A DNA stretch of 64,000 bases from NCBI GenBank assembly GCA_030068075.1, contig CM057831.1:9467370-9531369 (forward strand), written 5' to 3'. The first letter of the stretch is position 1, and each line of letters opens with the position of its first letter. Below, in pieces: positions 22,513-33,899 of this stretch. A program made the position numbers and the translations under genes. The notes under the pieces are model-generated. The model did no database searches. It saw only the letters and a list, made by a program, of their open reading frames with translations, and was not told the origin of the DNA. The stretch is from Paguma larvata (lineage: Eukaryota; Chordata; Mammalia; Carnivora; Viverridae).

Positions 22513-22590
22513 CGCCTCCACGCGCAGCTCAGGCCTCCACTTCCGGCCTCCGCACCTTTCGTGGCCCCACCCTTCTCCGTCACTTCCGCT
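22200..22590 (-). promoter_or_regulatory. ZPR1: ZPR1 CpG-rich promoter with ETS sites
   Basis: CpG-rich DNA spans exon 1 and the sequence just upstream. Two ETS-type motifs, CACTTCCGGC (22538-22547) and CACTTCCGCT (22581-22590), lie within 80 bases upstream of the start codon. There is no TATA box, as expected of a housekeeping gene. Confidence 0.65.
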
Positions 22591-23860
22591 AGTTGCCTCC
22601 TCCCCCTCCTTTTCTTAAAGAGGCCGCAGATTTGGGGCCCTAAGAAACAGTTGTCTAGGTTTCCCATTGCTGGGATTCTATGGTCCAGATCCCAAAGCCT
22701 GGCGAATTCAGGCTTTGCCTCCATCTCAGTTGAGGCGTTGCTTCCCCGCAGGACATCCTCTCAGACCCACGGCACTGTTTTGCTCCTTTGCAATAGCTCC
22801 ATCCTATAGGGTTCTAACTACTGTCCATAAATACAAAAGCCTTGATGGTGAGGGGCTTGGCTTGTCCCTCCGTACCCACAAGGAGGTGCGGTCCCACCTG
22901 GGCTCTGGCTCCTATCCACTCTTGGGCCAGACATTTGCTTTGGCTATAGAACCCCCTCCCTCAGACCCTCAATCGCTCTTTCCTTTTCTGTTCTCACTCT
23001 CTATTTCTGTCCTCATAAACACCTGCCCAAATTCCAACCTCAAATACACAGCCCTCTTTTTACTCCCACTCCCTCATCCCCGACACATCAAACCCCAGCT
23101 GACTCATCCCTCTTAGTTTCCTAACTAACAACAATAAAAGCACTCTTTTTTTTTTTTTTTTTTTTTGGTAAACTTTCCTTTCCGGTATCTACTCTCCCTG
23201 GGCGCCTCTCGTCCAGTTCTGTTGTTGCTAAATCTAGGGTGTCAGAGAAGAGGTCCAGCCTGCGGGTATGATTAGGCCAAACTCACGGAGTGCTGAGATC
23301 CCTGTGCCGGGCAGGCTGCACCGGGAGGAAAAGGTGCTGGACAGGACATTTCCAAAGGTGCTGGATGGGTGTATTTACCCGTTCCTCTTCCCCTCCACTT
23401 CACCCATCCCCAGTTTCACAATTCCCAGAGACAACTATGAGGACCTTTGTTGCCCCTGAGTGAATCCGTATATGGGGAATGGGGGCTTAAGATTTAGAAG
23501 TCTCAAGAAAAGTGTCCATCATAAAGAGGCCATTCAAAATCTGGAACTGCAGACGCAAGGGAGACAGGCCACCTCAGGAGCCTGCACTTCACGCACACGA
23601 CCCCGTGGGAAGGTTGGTGAACAATGCAGATGCAGAGGAAGGGTCTGTAACCCAGGACCACACCCAGGCATGACAGACAGCAGTCATTTAAGGCAGAGCC
23701 TAGCCAAAGCTAGAACCCTCTGACAGACCCTGGACTGGGAGGGGGTCCATGAGACAGAGCACTGAGGGATTGCAGCGAGAGATGGGTGTGAGGCCACTCT
23801 TTCAGATACAGCCCAAATAAGAATCACACCAGCCAAATATGCGTCCACCATATGCCTCTA
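22591..23860. other. ZPR1-APOA5 intergenic interval
   Basis: No gene supported. It contains a T run of about 22 at 23145-23166 after ACAATAAAAGCACTC and otherwise unique sequence. The right part grades into the APOA5 3' UTR. Confidence 0.6.
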
Positions 23861-24557
23861 TTTCATTTGAGTCAGAAGTCTAGGCTTCAGCCTGGGAGTC
23901 AGAAGTGAGGGGCCCCAGAGGGAGAGGATGCAGAGTAGGCTTCCCGTTGAGTTAAAGAAGCCCACACAGTTTGGAGGGCTTGGTCCCGTTTCCATGTAGA
24001 GCTATGTAAGGAAATACGGGCTCTGCTCTCTCCCATCATGGCCCCCACCACCTGTGCCCACCGGCATCAGAGCCAGCAGGCATGTACACACACCTTTACA
24101 TGCTCTCATCAAATATTCCTCCCTTCTCCCTTCCCTTCCCCCAAGAGAAGCTGTCACGGTAGCCCTGGCGAGAAAAGAGCTCCTCTCTGTAGACCAGCTG
24201 TAGCAGCGGCGACCACGCTGCCAGAAGTGATCAGAGTCAAGTCCCAGGAAGCAGAGGCACAGGCTCCCAGCACCATGGCAACAGGCTTGCACATAATCAC
24301 CTGCACACAGAATGCCTCTCTCCCTCCCCCCTCCCACCATCCCGAATGGAGCGACTTATGTGAATCCCCAAATGAACACGGGAAGCTGGGTCTGCAAAGC
24401 CGGTGAGTGTAATGCATCCGGATGGGGGAATCTCAGGAGGCTGGATATTCCAGGGACGACAGTCCCTTTGGTGGCCACGCCAAAGGGTCCCGTGCACGGC
24501 CCTCCACCCTCTGCCCAATCGGCCACTGTCAAGGACTGAGCCACGCCTGGGGGTGGG

Positions 24558-26531
24558 TCAGACCCTGGGCTCAGACAAGAAGCCTGGAAGTGGGCCTGGA
24601 CAAGTGTTGATGTCTTCCCGCAGGTCTTCGACGCGGGCCTGCAGCTTGCTCAGGGCCTTGCCACTGTCAGCTTGGAGAAACTCAGGGGCGAAGGCACTGT
24701 GACCCTGAGGGGGCGGCGCCAGCTGCAGCTGGACCTCCTCGGTCTCCCGGTCGATGGCACGGGTGAAGTCGGCGATCTGCAGCAAGGTGTCCTGGCGGAA
24801 AGCCTGGAGTCGCCGGCGCACCTCCTGGGACAGCACCTGGGGGTCCCGGCTGATCTCTTCGACCGGGCCGTCGGCGCGGGCGCGGGCAAACGCGCTGAGC
24901 TCTTCCCGCAGCCTGTCCAGGTTCTGCTGGATGCGCGCGTGCAGCGCCTTGGCCCTGAGCGTGAGCTTGCGCGAGAGCGCCTGCACGCAGCGGCCGAGGC
25001 GCGCGGGGCTGGCGGCGGCGGCGGCGTGCGGGGCCACGCTGAGGTGCAGCTGCTGCACCTGGCGCCCGATGCCGCTCACCAGGCGCTCGGCGTAGGGGCG
25101 GAGGCCCTGCAGCTCCCGCAGCAGGCCCCGCACCACCTCCGCGCCGCCCGCCAGCTGGGCCCTGGCGCCCTCCGCGACCACGCGCAACCGCTCCTGCAGC
25201 TCCTGTACGCGCAGCGCCACCTGCTCCGTTAGCTCCGCGGTTGTAGGGCTTCAGCTCCCGCCGCAGGCCCTCCAAGTTCCAACCCACTTGCTGGTGCGCC
25301 TCGGCCATGTAGGGCTCCAGGCGCGCCCTCACCTCCACCAGCTCCTCCTGCGGCTGCCGCCGCACGTCGACCGGGTCCTGGGGGAGCGCAGGGAGCCCCC
25401 TCGCCTGCCCCGGGAGAGGGCCCAGCTTTTCCAGGAACTTGTCGATCTTGCTGAGGTCTTGCTCAAGGCTGTCTTTCAGGCTCCTGGGGGAGGGGACGGA
25501 CACACAAACCTTCAGACTTCGGGCCCCATCTTCGCCTTTGCCGTGGAGACCTCATTCACTGATCATCTGGGGAGACGGGGGAGGGGGGTGTGGGGTGGGG
25601 GGTGCAGGGTGGCGGCTCTAGTCCTACCTGCGGGCCAACCACCCAACCCCTCGCACAGAAGTACAAACACACACAGGCACGTGCACATCCAGGCCAAAAC
25701 TGCCGCAGGAAACACAGATGCACCCACACTCTCGCATATTCCTTTCCTTCTGGGAACACGGTGGGGTCCTGTCTGCAGCTCCAGGGTCCCACCGCCTCAG
25801 GGGGCAGGGGGCAGCAGCTATCAGTGAGAGCAAGGTGGAGGTGGGGGTGCTGCTGCGGGCAGAGGGGGCTGCATGGCCCAGGAAGGCCGGATGGGGTAGA
25901 ACCAGCACAATTCAGGGGCGCCAGGGCAGATCAGTCAGTTGAGCATCCAACTTCGGCTGGGGTCAAGATCTTGAGGCTTGTGGGTTCCAGCCCTGTATTG
26001 GGCTCTGTGCTGACAACTCAGAGCCTAGAGCCTGCTTCGGATTCTGTATCTTCCTCTCTCTTTGCCCCTCCCCCACTTGCACGCCCCCCCCTCTCTCTCA
26101 AAAATAAATAATCATTAAAAAAATAAAAAATAAAAAAACTGGCCCAATTCAGTTCCTCTGTGCCAAAGAGGACTAAGGAGGTTGAGGAATTAGAGGCGGC
26201 ACAACACAGCTCAGCTCTCTCTGCACCCACACCCCTTGTCCTAGCCACTCACGTGGGTTCCCATGCCAGCTTCCGCCGCTGGACCTGCTCCGCCTTGCCT
26301 TTGTCCCTGCTGCTCTGGCTGAAGTAGTCCCAGAAGCCTTTCTGTGTCTGGCTGTCGCTGGCAAACGCTGTGGACGAGGATGGGGTAGTTAGGGGCTGTG
26401 TTTCCTCCCCCAGGGTGGACGGGGGACCATCAGTCCAGCCTCCGCCCACCCCTCCGCATTGAAGTTGGGGCTGGAGACCCACCTGGGAGCAGAGCCAGAG
26501 CCCAGGCCAGAAGTGCCGTCATGCTTGCCAT
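24558..26531 (-). CDS. APOA5: Apolipoprotein A-V gene with an apparent one-base frameshift
   Basis: Apo A-V is a liver protein on VLDL/HDL that promotes lipoprotein-lipase clearance of triglyceride. Coding exons are 26531-26483 (signal peptide [16 protein letters not shown]), 26367-26253 ([10 protein letters not shown]) and 25483-24558. The last exon reads correctly through GLRRELKPY, codon 135. One extra base at the T pair 25241-25242 then shifts frame; the family sequence resumes one base later ([17 protein letters not shown]) to the stop at 24558. Without the extra base the coding length is 1089 bases, 362 residues and a stop, against 366 in human. As given, translation runs off-frame into Ala/Gly/Arg-rich sequence and stops at 24682 (321 residues). 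Because this is in the last exon, nonsense-mediated decay would not be expected. The heparin-binding region [20 protein letters not shown] is intact in the resumed frame. About 12 residues are missing between LLRELQG and LRPYAERL relative to human, and the C-terminal tail is divergent. A weak variant poly(A) hexamer (AATGAA) is at 23862-23867. Confidence 0.95.
25915..26140 (+). mobile_element. Felid CAN-SINE in APOA5 intron
   Basis: Head GGGGCGCCAGGGCAGATCAG and tail AAAAATAAATAATCATT. It is flanked by CACAATTCAG and CCCAATTCAG. It is antisense to APOA5, between its second and third coding exons. Confidence 0.92.
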
Positions 26532-26533
26532 TG

Positions 26534-26820
26534 TCTACCCAGAAGGAAGATAAAAGGAGGCCTGGTTAGGGGGAAGAAGCCAAGGAAGGGACATCTCCCA
26601 GATTTGCACCAGGGGACCCTGCTCCAGGGGCAACCTGCCCCATCTGTTAACCGTTCCCTGGGGTGTGTGGAGCACAGGGCTGTTGGGGCAGACCAGGACT
26701 GATCTAGGTGAGCATGGCTGGAAGGGAGGGGGGAGCGGGGAGGAGGGCTTCTTTCTCACCTGAGCCACACAGCATGGAGTGTGGAGCTCTCACTGCTTTG
26801 TAAAGGTTCCCCCCCCTCCC
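26534..26820 (-). promoter_or_regulatory. APOA5: APOA5 5' region with probable noncoding first exon
   Basis: A good donor (CTCAG|GTGAGA, exon edge at 26760) faces an acceptor (GGGTAG|ACAATGG, exon edge 26534) three bases before the start codon. This matches the human arrangement of a noncoding exon 1. A weak TATA-like CTTTACAAAG is near 26796-26805. The transcription start is inferred only. Confidence 0.45.
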
Positions 26821-26849
26821 CCCAGCCCCCAGGAGCAGCCCCTTCAGCC

Positions 26850-28026
26850 ACGTCTGCCCCACCCACCCCCCTGCTCACCCACCTTCCTGCCTCCCACCTT
26901 AGAGCTGGGGGAGCTGAATACCCCAAGGGGGACGAAGCAGCCCTCCCGCCGTGCTCCAAGAGGATGCCCTTGGAGACATCCGCCCCCAGCTCTCTGCTGA
27001 GCCCCCTGCAGTCCCCTCCCTTGGGAGCCACCCAGCCGCCTCGCACCTGCTCGGTTCTGGGCACAGAGAGCAGACAGTCAGCTTTATCCTCCAGGGGCCG
27101 GGGCCTCTGGCAACAGTCGCCCTGAGGAAATACCACGTGGAGGTTCAAGGAAGGGCGACCTCAGCTGCCTCCCGGCGCTCACCTCCGTCCCTTCCCTGGC
27201 ACCCAGAGGGTTAATGACTGCCCACTATGGGGAGGGGGGGCTCTCCAGCAGAAGACTGCGGAGTAAGGCTGAACCCCTCACGCAGTTTCCCCCAAGCGCC
27301 ATGAACTTCAACCGCCCTACTGACCAGAGGGCTGGCCCACCCACAGAGAAGAGCCTCTCTGCGAAGGGCCCTGCTCTGACTCGACTGCCCGGAGGCCCCG
27401 TGCCCCAGCCGGAGAGGGACGGCGTCCGGCGTCCGGGGGCCAGGCAGAACTCAGGCAGCCTGGGGAGAGGCGGCATGTATAGATTAAGGGCACTCCCATC
27501 CTCCGCTTCAGGAAATCATCCTGGAACTGCAGGGAAGTCAGAAATGACAGGGTGAAGAAGGGATGGTTAGAGGCACCTGGGCCCAAAGAACTGGAGCGAG
27601 AGGAGGATTCTGCCCACAGGCAGACTCCACCCACAGGGCCTGCGAGGAGGGGAAGCCGGAGAGCCCAGAGCTTTCTCTGACGACACGCCCGCTCCATACA
27701 CTTAACCACACATTCCTGAACTCCTGATTTTTGCTCCGGGATGTACCTTGAATCGGTCCCCTCTCCTCCATTTCCGCCGCCAGCCACATCACAGTCCCGC
27801 TTGCGTCTCGCCTTGATCACGTCCGTCGCCTCAGACAAGTCTCTCTGCCAAAGGCCTGCCTGCTCCGTGCATTCTTGCCCGTGCTCGTGCCAGCCCGCCC
27901 TGGCCTCATCTCCCACGGCACAACGCCCCTGGCAGTCCCCGAGCACGCCGTCTCTTCCAGGACCCTGAGCCCTCGTACATGCCGTCCCCTCCGTTTGAAA
28001 TTTCCTATCCCTTGGTGAAATTATGT
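26850..28026. other. APOA5 upstream region
   Basis: No exon recognised. GC-rich unique sequence upstream of APOA5, with an L2-like stretch at about 27800-28010 (CCTGGCCTCATCTCCCAC, TTTGAAATTTCCTATCCC). Distal APOA5 regulatory sites would be expected here but were not individually identified. Confidence 0.5.
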
Positions 28027-28050
28027 TCTCTCTCTCTCTCTCTCTCTCTT
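28027..28050. repeat. (TC)n microsatellite
   Basis: About a dozen TC dinucleotides followed by T residues, at the edge of the L1-like fragment to the right. Confidence 0.8.
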
Positions 28051-28059
28051 TTGTTTCCA

Positions 28060-28612
28060 GACTTAGTTTGTATGAGCTAGGATTAGTGAGAATTACCATA
28101 CCATCCAGCAATCCCATTTTTGGGTACATACCCAAAAGAACTGAAAGCAGGAATTAGAGCAGATATCTGGACGCCCGTGCTCATAGCGGCATTATTCACA
28201 AGAGTCAAGAGGTGGAAACAGCCCCAAGCATCCGCTGACAGAGGACTGGATAGGCGAAATGTGAATGAAACATAACGTAGCCTTAAAAGGGAAGGAAATT
28301 CTGATACATGTTATAACATGGATGGATCTCGATGATATTATGCTAAGGGTAACAAACCAGACACAAAAGGACAAATTTTGTAGGACTGCACTTAAATAAA
28401 GTACTGAACATAGTCAAAGGCAGAGGCAGAAAGTAGATTAGAGGTGACCAGGGGCTGGGAGAGGGAGGAAGGAGAGATAAAGTGTTTGACGGCACAGAGC
28501 TGCTGTTTGGGAAGATGCAAAAGTTCTGCAGGTGGTTACTGGTGGTGGTTGCGCGACAATGCGAATGTGCTTAATGCCACTGAGTGGTTGTGCGCTTAAA
28601 AATGACAACTTT
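28060..28612 (+). mobile_element. L1 LINE 3' fragment
   Basis: Contains ATCCAGCAATCCCATTTTTGGGTACATACCC-like text and TGGAAACAGCCCCAAGCATC, typical of the end of L1 ORF2 and the 3' UTR. It also contains GGGCTGGGAGAGGGAGGAAG. It is fragmentary with a broken coding sense. Boundaries are approximate. Confidence 0.7.
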
Positions 28613-28614
28613 CA

Positions 28615-28798
28615 GGGTGCCTGGGTGGCTCAGTCGGTTAAGCATCCGACCCTTGGTTTTGGCTCAGGTCATGAGCTCGTGGCCATGGGATAAAGCCCTG
28701 TGAAGGGTTCCGTGCTGGGCGTGGAGCCTGCTTAGGATTCTCTCTCCCTCTCTCTGCCCTTCCTCACTCTCAAAAATAAGTATGCAAACATTTTTTAA
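28615..28798 (+). mobile_element. Felid CAN-SINE
   Basis: Head GGTGCCTGGGTGGCTCAGTC and a short pyrimidine tract, inserted directly beside the L1 fragment. Confidence 0.9.
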
Positions 28799-28799
28799 T

Positions 28800-28945
28800 G
28801 AGGCTTTTCATGGTATGCATATTTTACCATACATTACCACATTACCATATATTACCATATTTTTAAAATGAGGGTTTTGATAGTATGCATATTTACCATA
28901 TTACCATATTACCATTTACCGTATATTTTACCATATATTTTTTGC
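28800..28945. repeat. AT-rich ATTACCATAT repeat with local duplication
   Basis: TTACCATA-type words recur many times. Two similar leads, CATGGTATGCATATTTTACC and GATAGTATGCATATTTACC, are about 70 bases apart, indicating a local duplication plus word expansion. Confidence 0.75.
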
Positions 28946-31900
28946 AAAAGCATTTTTGGCACTCTAATTGTTTTCACGAGGCTCTGATGTAAAATATAGC
29001 TGCACTCCAGGGTCTGTTTGTAAGTCAGTATCATCGCCACCCCTTTTAGGTCTTGTCCATAATGCAGACGAGACACCAGGAACCCTAGTTCCCAGAATCC
29101 TCTTCCCCCTATAGGCCTAGGTTAGAATCAGTGTGAGAGGCAAAAGGAGAGACTGTTATTCTTCACTGGTAGTTGCAGGAAGATGTGTAGGCAAACAGAC
29201 AGGTTTTAAAGCAGCTTCGGGATGACCTTGGTAAGAATCACACCCATGGGTTTTGCAGACTTTAGGTGAGCTTCTTGTTTGTGGCTACGAACAGGTGAAC
29301 TTTTTTGAGAATCTCTGCTTCAGGCGCAAGCGGAGACAGTCACTCCTCCACCACATCCAACAGCGTTATAAACCTTTAATTCTCTGTATGAAAGCTGTTC
29401 CTACTTGACATACATAGAAGGGCTTCTGTTTTTCTGACCGAATCTACACTAATACAATAGGTAGATGCAAGACAAGATTCATGCCTCCCTATTGGGTACC
29501 ATCTTACCGTTTTAGTTTCTATAACATTTGGGCTGGTTGGTGGTCTTTGTGCATGTGTGTGTGTTATATGCTTTGTGTGCGGAACCATTTGAAATAATGG
29601 TAGCCAGCGAACATCTCCTAAGAATAATGACAATTCTTTTTTTTTTAAGAAGTTGTCCTTATTTGTAAATTTTTTTAATGTTTAATTTTGAGAGAGAAAG
29701 ACAGAGCGTGAGCAGGGGAGGGGCAGAGAGAGAGGGAGACACAGAATCCGAAGCAGGCTTCAGGCTCTGAGCTGTCAGCACAGAGCCCAACGCAAGGCTT
29801 GAACTCGTGAACCGTGAGATCACGACCTGAGCCAAAGTCAGATGCTTAACTGTCTGAACCGCCCAGGCGCGCCAAGAATATAAAGACAATTTTACATAAA
29901 CACAATACTATCATCACGCAATGAAAATTAACATAATTCTTTAGTATCACCTAAATGATTACAAATGCCTACAAATGCCTTTGTATCTGTTTTTTTCCTT
30001 ACTTTTTTTCTTTTTAAATGCATGATCCAACAAATTATATCCGATTGTTATGCCCCTGTGGTCTTTTTTCATTTAGAACAGTACTCCCCAACCCTTGACA
30101 TTCACTTCTTTCAAAGAGTCCAGGGGAGATGTCTTGTAAAATGTTCTGGATTTGCCTGACTGTTTCCTTATCAGTACATTCAGGCTAAACATTTTTGGTT
30201 TGCATCTTTGACTGTGAAAACAAGTTTCCTAAAAGCCCTTGCTTACAGAAGAAATCAGCTACTACATGAAGATGGGATGATACAATCTTTTTTAAAAATT
30301 ACGAGTTTTTGCAGTCCTCGGATAATATTCGATTCAAGCAAGGATCATCAATGACCGGGAAAACCATACGGTGAAAAAATTATTGGGCAAAGGGACACTC
30401 ACATGCCTTCAAAGTGTCACCCCACAGACTGATGACTTAGCAATGACTAAGATGTGATTTTCAATGAAGAAATCTGGTGGATTGTTTTAACCAAGTGATC
30501 AAACTTAGCGTCACCAAGTAGCGGGAAAACCTGACATTCTGTACTCCCGGATGCGGCGGAATGAGAAGGGCCCAGCTGTGAAATATTTTCAACCCGATTA
30601 TTTCCACAGGAACCTGTTTGCATTTCCTTTTTCTTCATGTTTCTTTGTTGCTTAGTATCTGATATTCTCAGCTGAATTTTTAGAAGAGAGTTACTCATTT
30701 AAGTTTGTTGTTGTTGTTGTTTTAATCCAGGAATTGCCAACATAATCTGGATGTCGAGTAAATGAAAACGGCCCAACCTGACAGCTGATTTGTCAGCAAT
30801 CTATCTTCGAAAAACTTTAAGGTCAATTAATGGCCGACCAAGAATTATACTCAAGTGAACTATTATTATTCAAGTGTAACAAGTTAACTTCAGAGAAGGA
30901 CCTAAAGCACTGATCACCCACAAATCCCCACTAAAAACAAAAGGAAACTCAGAGAGGAGTGGGGTACAAATAGAGGTAGAAAGAAGGAATGAAATTAGTA
31001 AATGTTTAGGTAAATCGAAAATGCGTTCATGATTTTATATGAATTTATATAACGTGTGTATGGAAACATACATACACTTAAACCATAAGATTAGTTCTCT
31101 GCAACTAAAAACTGGTCCAGTATCGGCAACTTCATACAGTCCAACGTAACATAAAATACCTTTAAATGTAGTTCCGTCTTATTCCCTGGTGTGTTTCCGG
31201 TGCTCAGAACATTGCTTGTCACATGACAAGGGGCCTCAATAAATATATATTGCTGAAGGGATTACTTTAGAGGGGGAGATATAAACAATAAGAATCTCAA
31301 ATAGGAGACCAAAGTAGCCTCGAAAATCAGAAAGCAGAGATCGAAGTAAAAGCATTCTGCAGTCTTTGCATTATTCAGTAAGAAGCCAAGGATATTGACT
31401 ATTTTTTAGACTTTGTGAGGTCAAGCAGGAAGATTAAAATTTTAAGGATAACCCATTAAAAGAATACAAAGCAAGGATAACTTTCAAACTAGTATATGGG
31501 AGAGAGACTAAAGAACATCAGATTGACTTTTAGTAAAGGATGGTGGATTGATTGCATGCATTAGCCTGCACTCTTTTCTGAAATCCCAATAAAGCAGCAT
31601 TAAAGCGCACTTTTAAAAAAGGCATAAATTCACAAAGAGAATAAGAGACAAGATCTTTTGGAAGTTGGAAAGCTTCCAAATGCTCAAATAGTAATAACTA
31701 GATAACCTAAAAAGAGGAGTTTTGCAGCAGCATTGGAGAAACCCAAGAAACCCCCGATTTGGACCACTGAATATCCCAAAAGTTCAGACATTAGAGGCTA
31801 TAGATTCTTCTAGAAGCATGGATGGCAGTGGGGCGAAAGATATGGCAACTGGCTGCACGTCTGTTTGAGAAGCAAATGTCCTCCCCAACCTCGCACAGCT

Positions 31901-32672
31901 GGATTACTGACTTTCCCGCAAAGCAGCAGGAGACCAGATGTTTTTTCCCCAGAGAGGGTAGGAGGGGTCTCTGGCCTGGAGAAAACAAGGTATTATTGGG
32001 GCCAGGGTTCTTAGACCCAAACAAAGAGGATTTAAGTAAAACTTTATATGCTAAATTATGAAATGCCTCTCTCCTCACCACCTTTCCCTTTGGCCAAAAT
32101 GTTGGCCAGTTAGACCTTACCCTCCAGGAAGGAGACTAGAACATTCTCCTGAGGAATTTGACTGCACCAAGAAGATAAGCAGAAAGAAACACTTTTGGGG
32201 GTTCTTTGTGGCTGAGACGGTCCCTCCTAACGTGGCTCGAGGTCTCAAGGCTTCATATCGGCTTCATGGTTTTTCTTCAATTTTACTTTGAAAATTTTCA
32301 AATATACAGAAAAGTTGAAAGTACAGTGATCGTCTTTAAACTCACCACCTAGGTGAGTTTATTAATTGTATATTAATAATATAGTAATATTTTGCTATGT
32401 TTGCTTCCTCTCTCTATATATATATATGTATTTCATATGTATGCTGGATTTCTGCTCCCTAGCCTGCTTTCTTGTATTCCAAATTTACACAACTGGGTAA
32501 GAATTTGGGGGTAAATTATTGAAACGTATAGAAAACCAAATAAACAACAACAAAAGACAGTTATTAACTGCAAATATAAAAAACAGTACTGGAAAAATTA
32601 CCGTGGTAAACCATACATGAACAGCGTGTAGGTAATCATGATAACAAAATACTGGCTACGATAGTTTAGTTT
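28946..32672. other. Intergenic desert, part 1
   Basis: Mostly AT-rich sequence with one SINE (listed). No exon, RNA gene or frame that I can support. Parts such as 31600-32080 may be old transposon sequence, but I could not name a family. Confidence 0.5.
29664..29874 (-). mobile_element. Felid CAN-SINE, inverted
   Basis: From TTTTTTTAATGTTTAATTTTG through CTGAACCGCCCAGGCGCGCC. Confidence 0.9.
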
Positions 32673-32686
32673 AAATAAGACCTATG

Positions 32687-32896
32687 GGGGCGCCTGGGTG
32701 GCTCAGTCGGTTGGGCGCCGACTTCAGCTCAGGTCATGATCTCGCGGTCCGTGAGTTCGAGCCCCGCGTCGGGCTCTGTGCTGACAGCTCAGAGCCTGGA
32801 GCCTGCTTCCGATTCTGTGTCTCCCTCTCTCTCTGCCCTTCCCCTGTTCACGCTGTGCCTCTATGTTTCTCAAAAATAAATAAACATTAAAAAAAA
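32687..32896 (+). mobile_element. Felid CAN-SINE, near consensus
   Basis: Near-consensus head GGGCGCCTGGGTGGCTCAGT, pyrimidine tract and AAATAAATAAACATTAAA tail. It is flanked by identical AAATAAGACCTATG at 32673-32686 and 32897-32910. Confidence 0.95.
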
Positions 32897-32918
32897 AAAT
32901 AAGACCTATGATATAATA

Positions 32919-33104
32919 GGGGCGCCTGGGTGGCCCCGTGGGTTAAACATCTGACTCTTGATCTCAGCTCAGATCTTGATCTCAGGGTCGTGAGCTTAAG
33001 CCCTACCCAGTGTGGAACCTACTTTAAAAAAAAAAATCTACAATTTACTTGATGTATTAAGCTGCATTTGGTATCAATTAAAACAACAACCCACCCCTTA
33101 AAAA
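32919..33104 (+). mobile_element. Second CAN-SINE at the same target
   Basis: Head GGGGCGCCTGGGTGGCCCCG with the shorter internal variant, ending in A-rich sequence. It is flanked by AAGACCTATGATATAATA (32901-32918) and AAGACCTATGATGTAATA (33105-33122). The SINE proper may stop near 33037, with the rest as tail or filler. Confidence 0.85.
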
Positions 33105-33146
33105 AAGACCTATGATGTAATAAATTGGAAGGCAGGGGACAGGAAG

Positions 33147-33200
33147 TGTGCGTGTATGTGTGTGTGTGTGTGTTGTGTGTAAGGTGTATATATGTGAGAG
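33147..33200. repeat. (TG)n microsatellite
   Basis: Imperfect GTGTGTATGTGTGTGTGT tract of about 50 bases. Confidence 0.85.
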
Positions 33201-33599
33201 AGAACCCCATTTTCATTGGCCATAGTGGCAATCATGAGCCTAAAGGTAAGATAAACCTAAAACTGGAAAATCCGAGAGTACTAACAGAATTTTCTAAGAT
33301 CCAAAAGATGTTTTTGCAGAGTGGAGAAAGGGGGTGAGCTGAAGGAAGTTTTACTTCTTTATCCTAACTTGGAGAGTTGTTTGCTCCTTTAAACTGTGTA
33401 GTTTGATAAAATAAAAACTACATTTAAAAGGGCATACAATTGTTTTTTCAAGGAACGTAATAAAACCAATAGAAGTGTGAGCAGAAAGATAAAAGGAGCC
33501 AAAAAAAAAAAATACCATGGTAAATAGAAGATACTGAATAATGTGATAGACACAAGTCAAAACTCACAATAGAAGAGAGAGATTAAACCGGTCCACAGA

Positions 33600-33850
33600 G
33601 CGCCAGCTCTGGAACTAAGCTGTGTGGGTAACCATGCTGACATGGATTAGCTCTGTGACCTTGGGCAAGTCACTTAACTTCTCTGGGCTTCAGTTTCCTC
33701 ATTAGCAAACTGGGAATAATTATAGTACCTCTCCCATAGGTTCCGTGCGAAGTAAACACTTTACTGTATTAACAGATGGCATAAAGCACTCAGAGCAATG
33801 CTTGGCACGTAGTAAGTGCTGCATAAGAGTTTACTCTTGTTATTGGTAGC
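33600..33850 (+). mobile_element. MIR SINE, near full length
   Basis: Includes CTGTGACCTTGGGCAAGTCA, CTTCAGTTTCCTCATTAGC and GCTTGGCACGTAGTAAGTGC in the correct order for an ancient MIR element. Confidence 0.85.
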
Positions 33851-33899
33851 AATTAGATTTATAAGAATTCGATGTTATAAAAATCCCAGCCATTTACTG

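Noticed and set aside
22513..22521. GTG nine bases upstream of the ZPR1 start as an alternative initiation codon
   Set aside because: The ATG at 22512 matches known ZPR1 starts ([10 protein letters not shown]) and yields exactly 459 residues.
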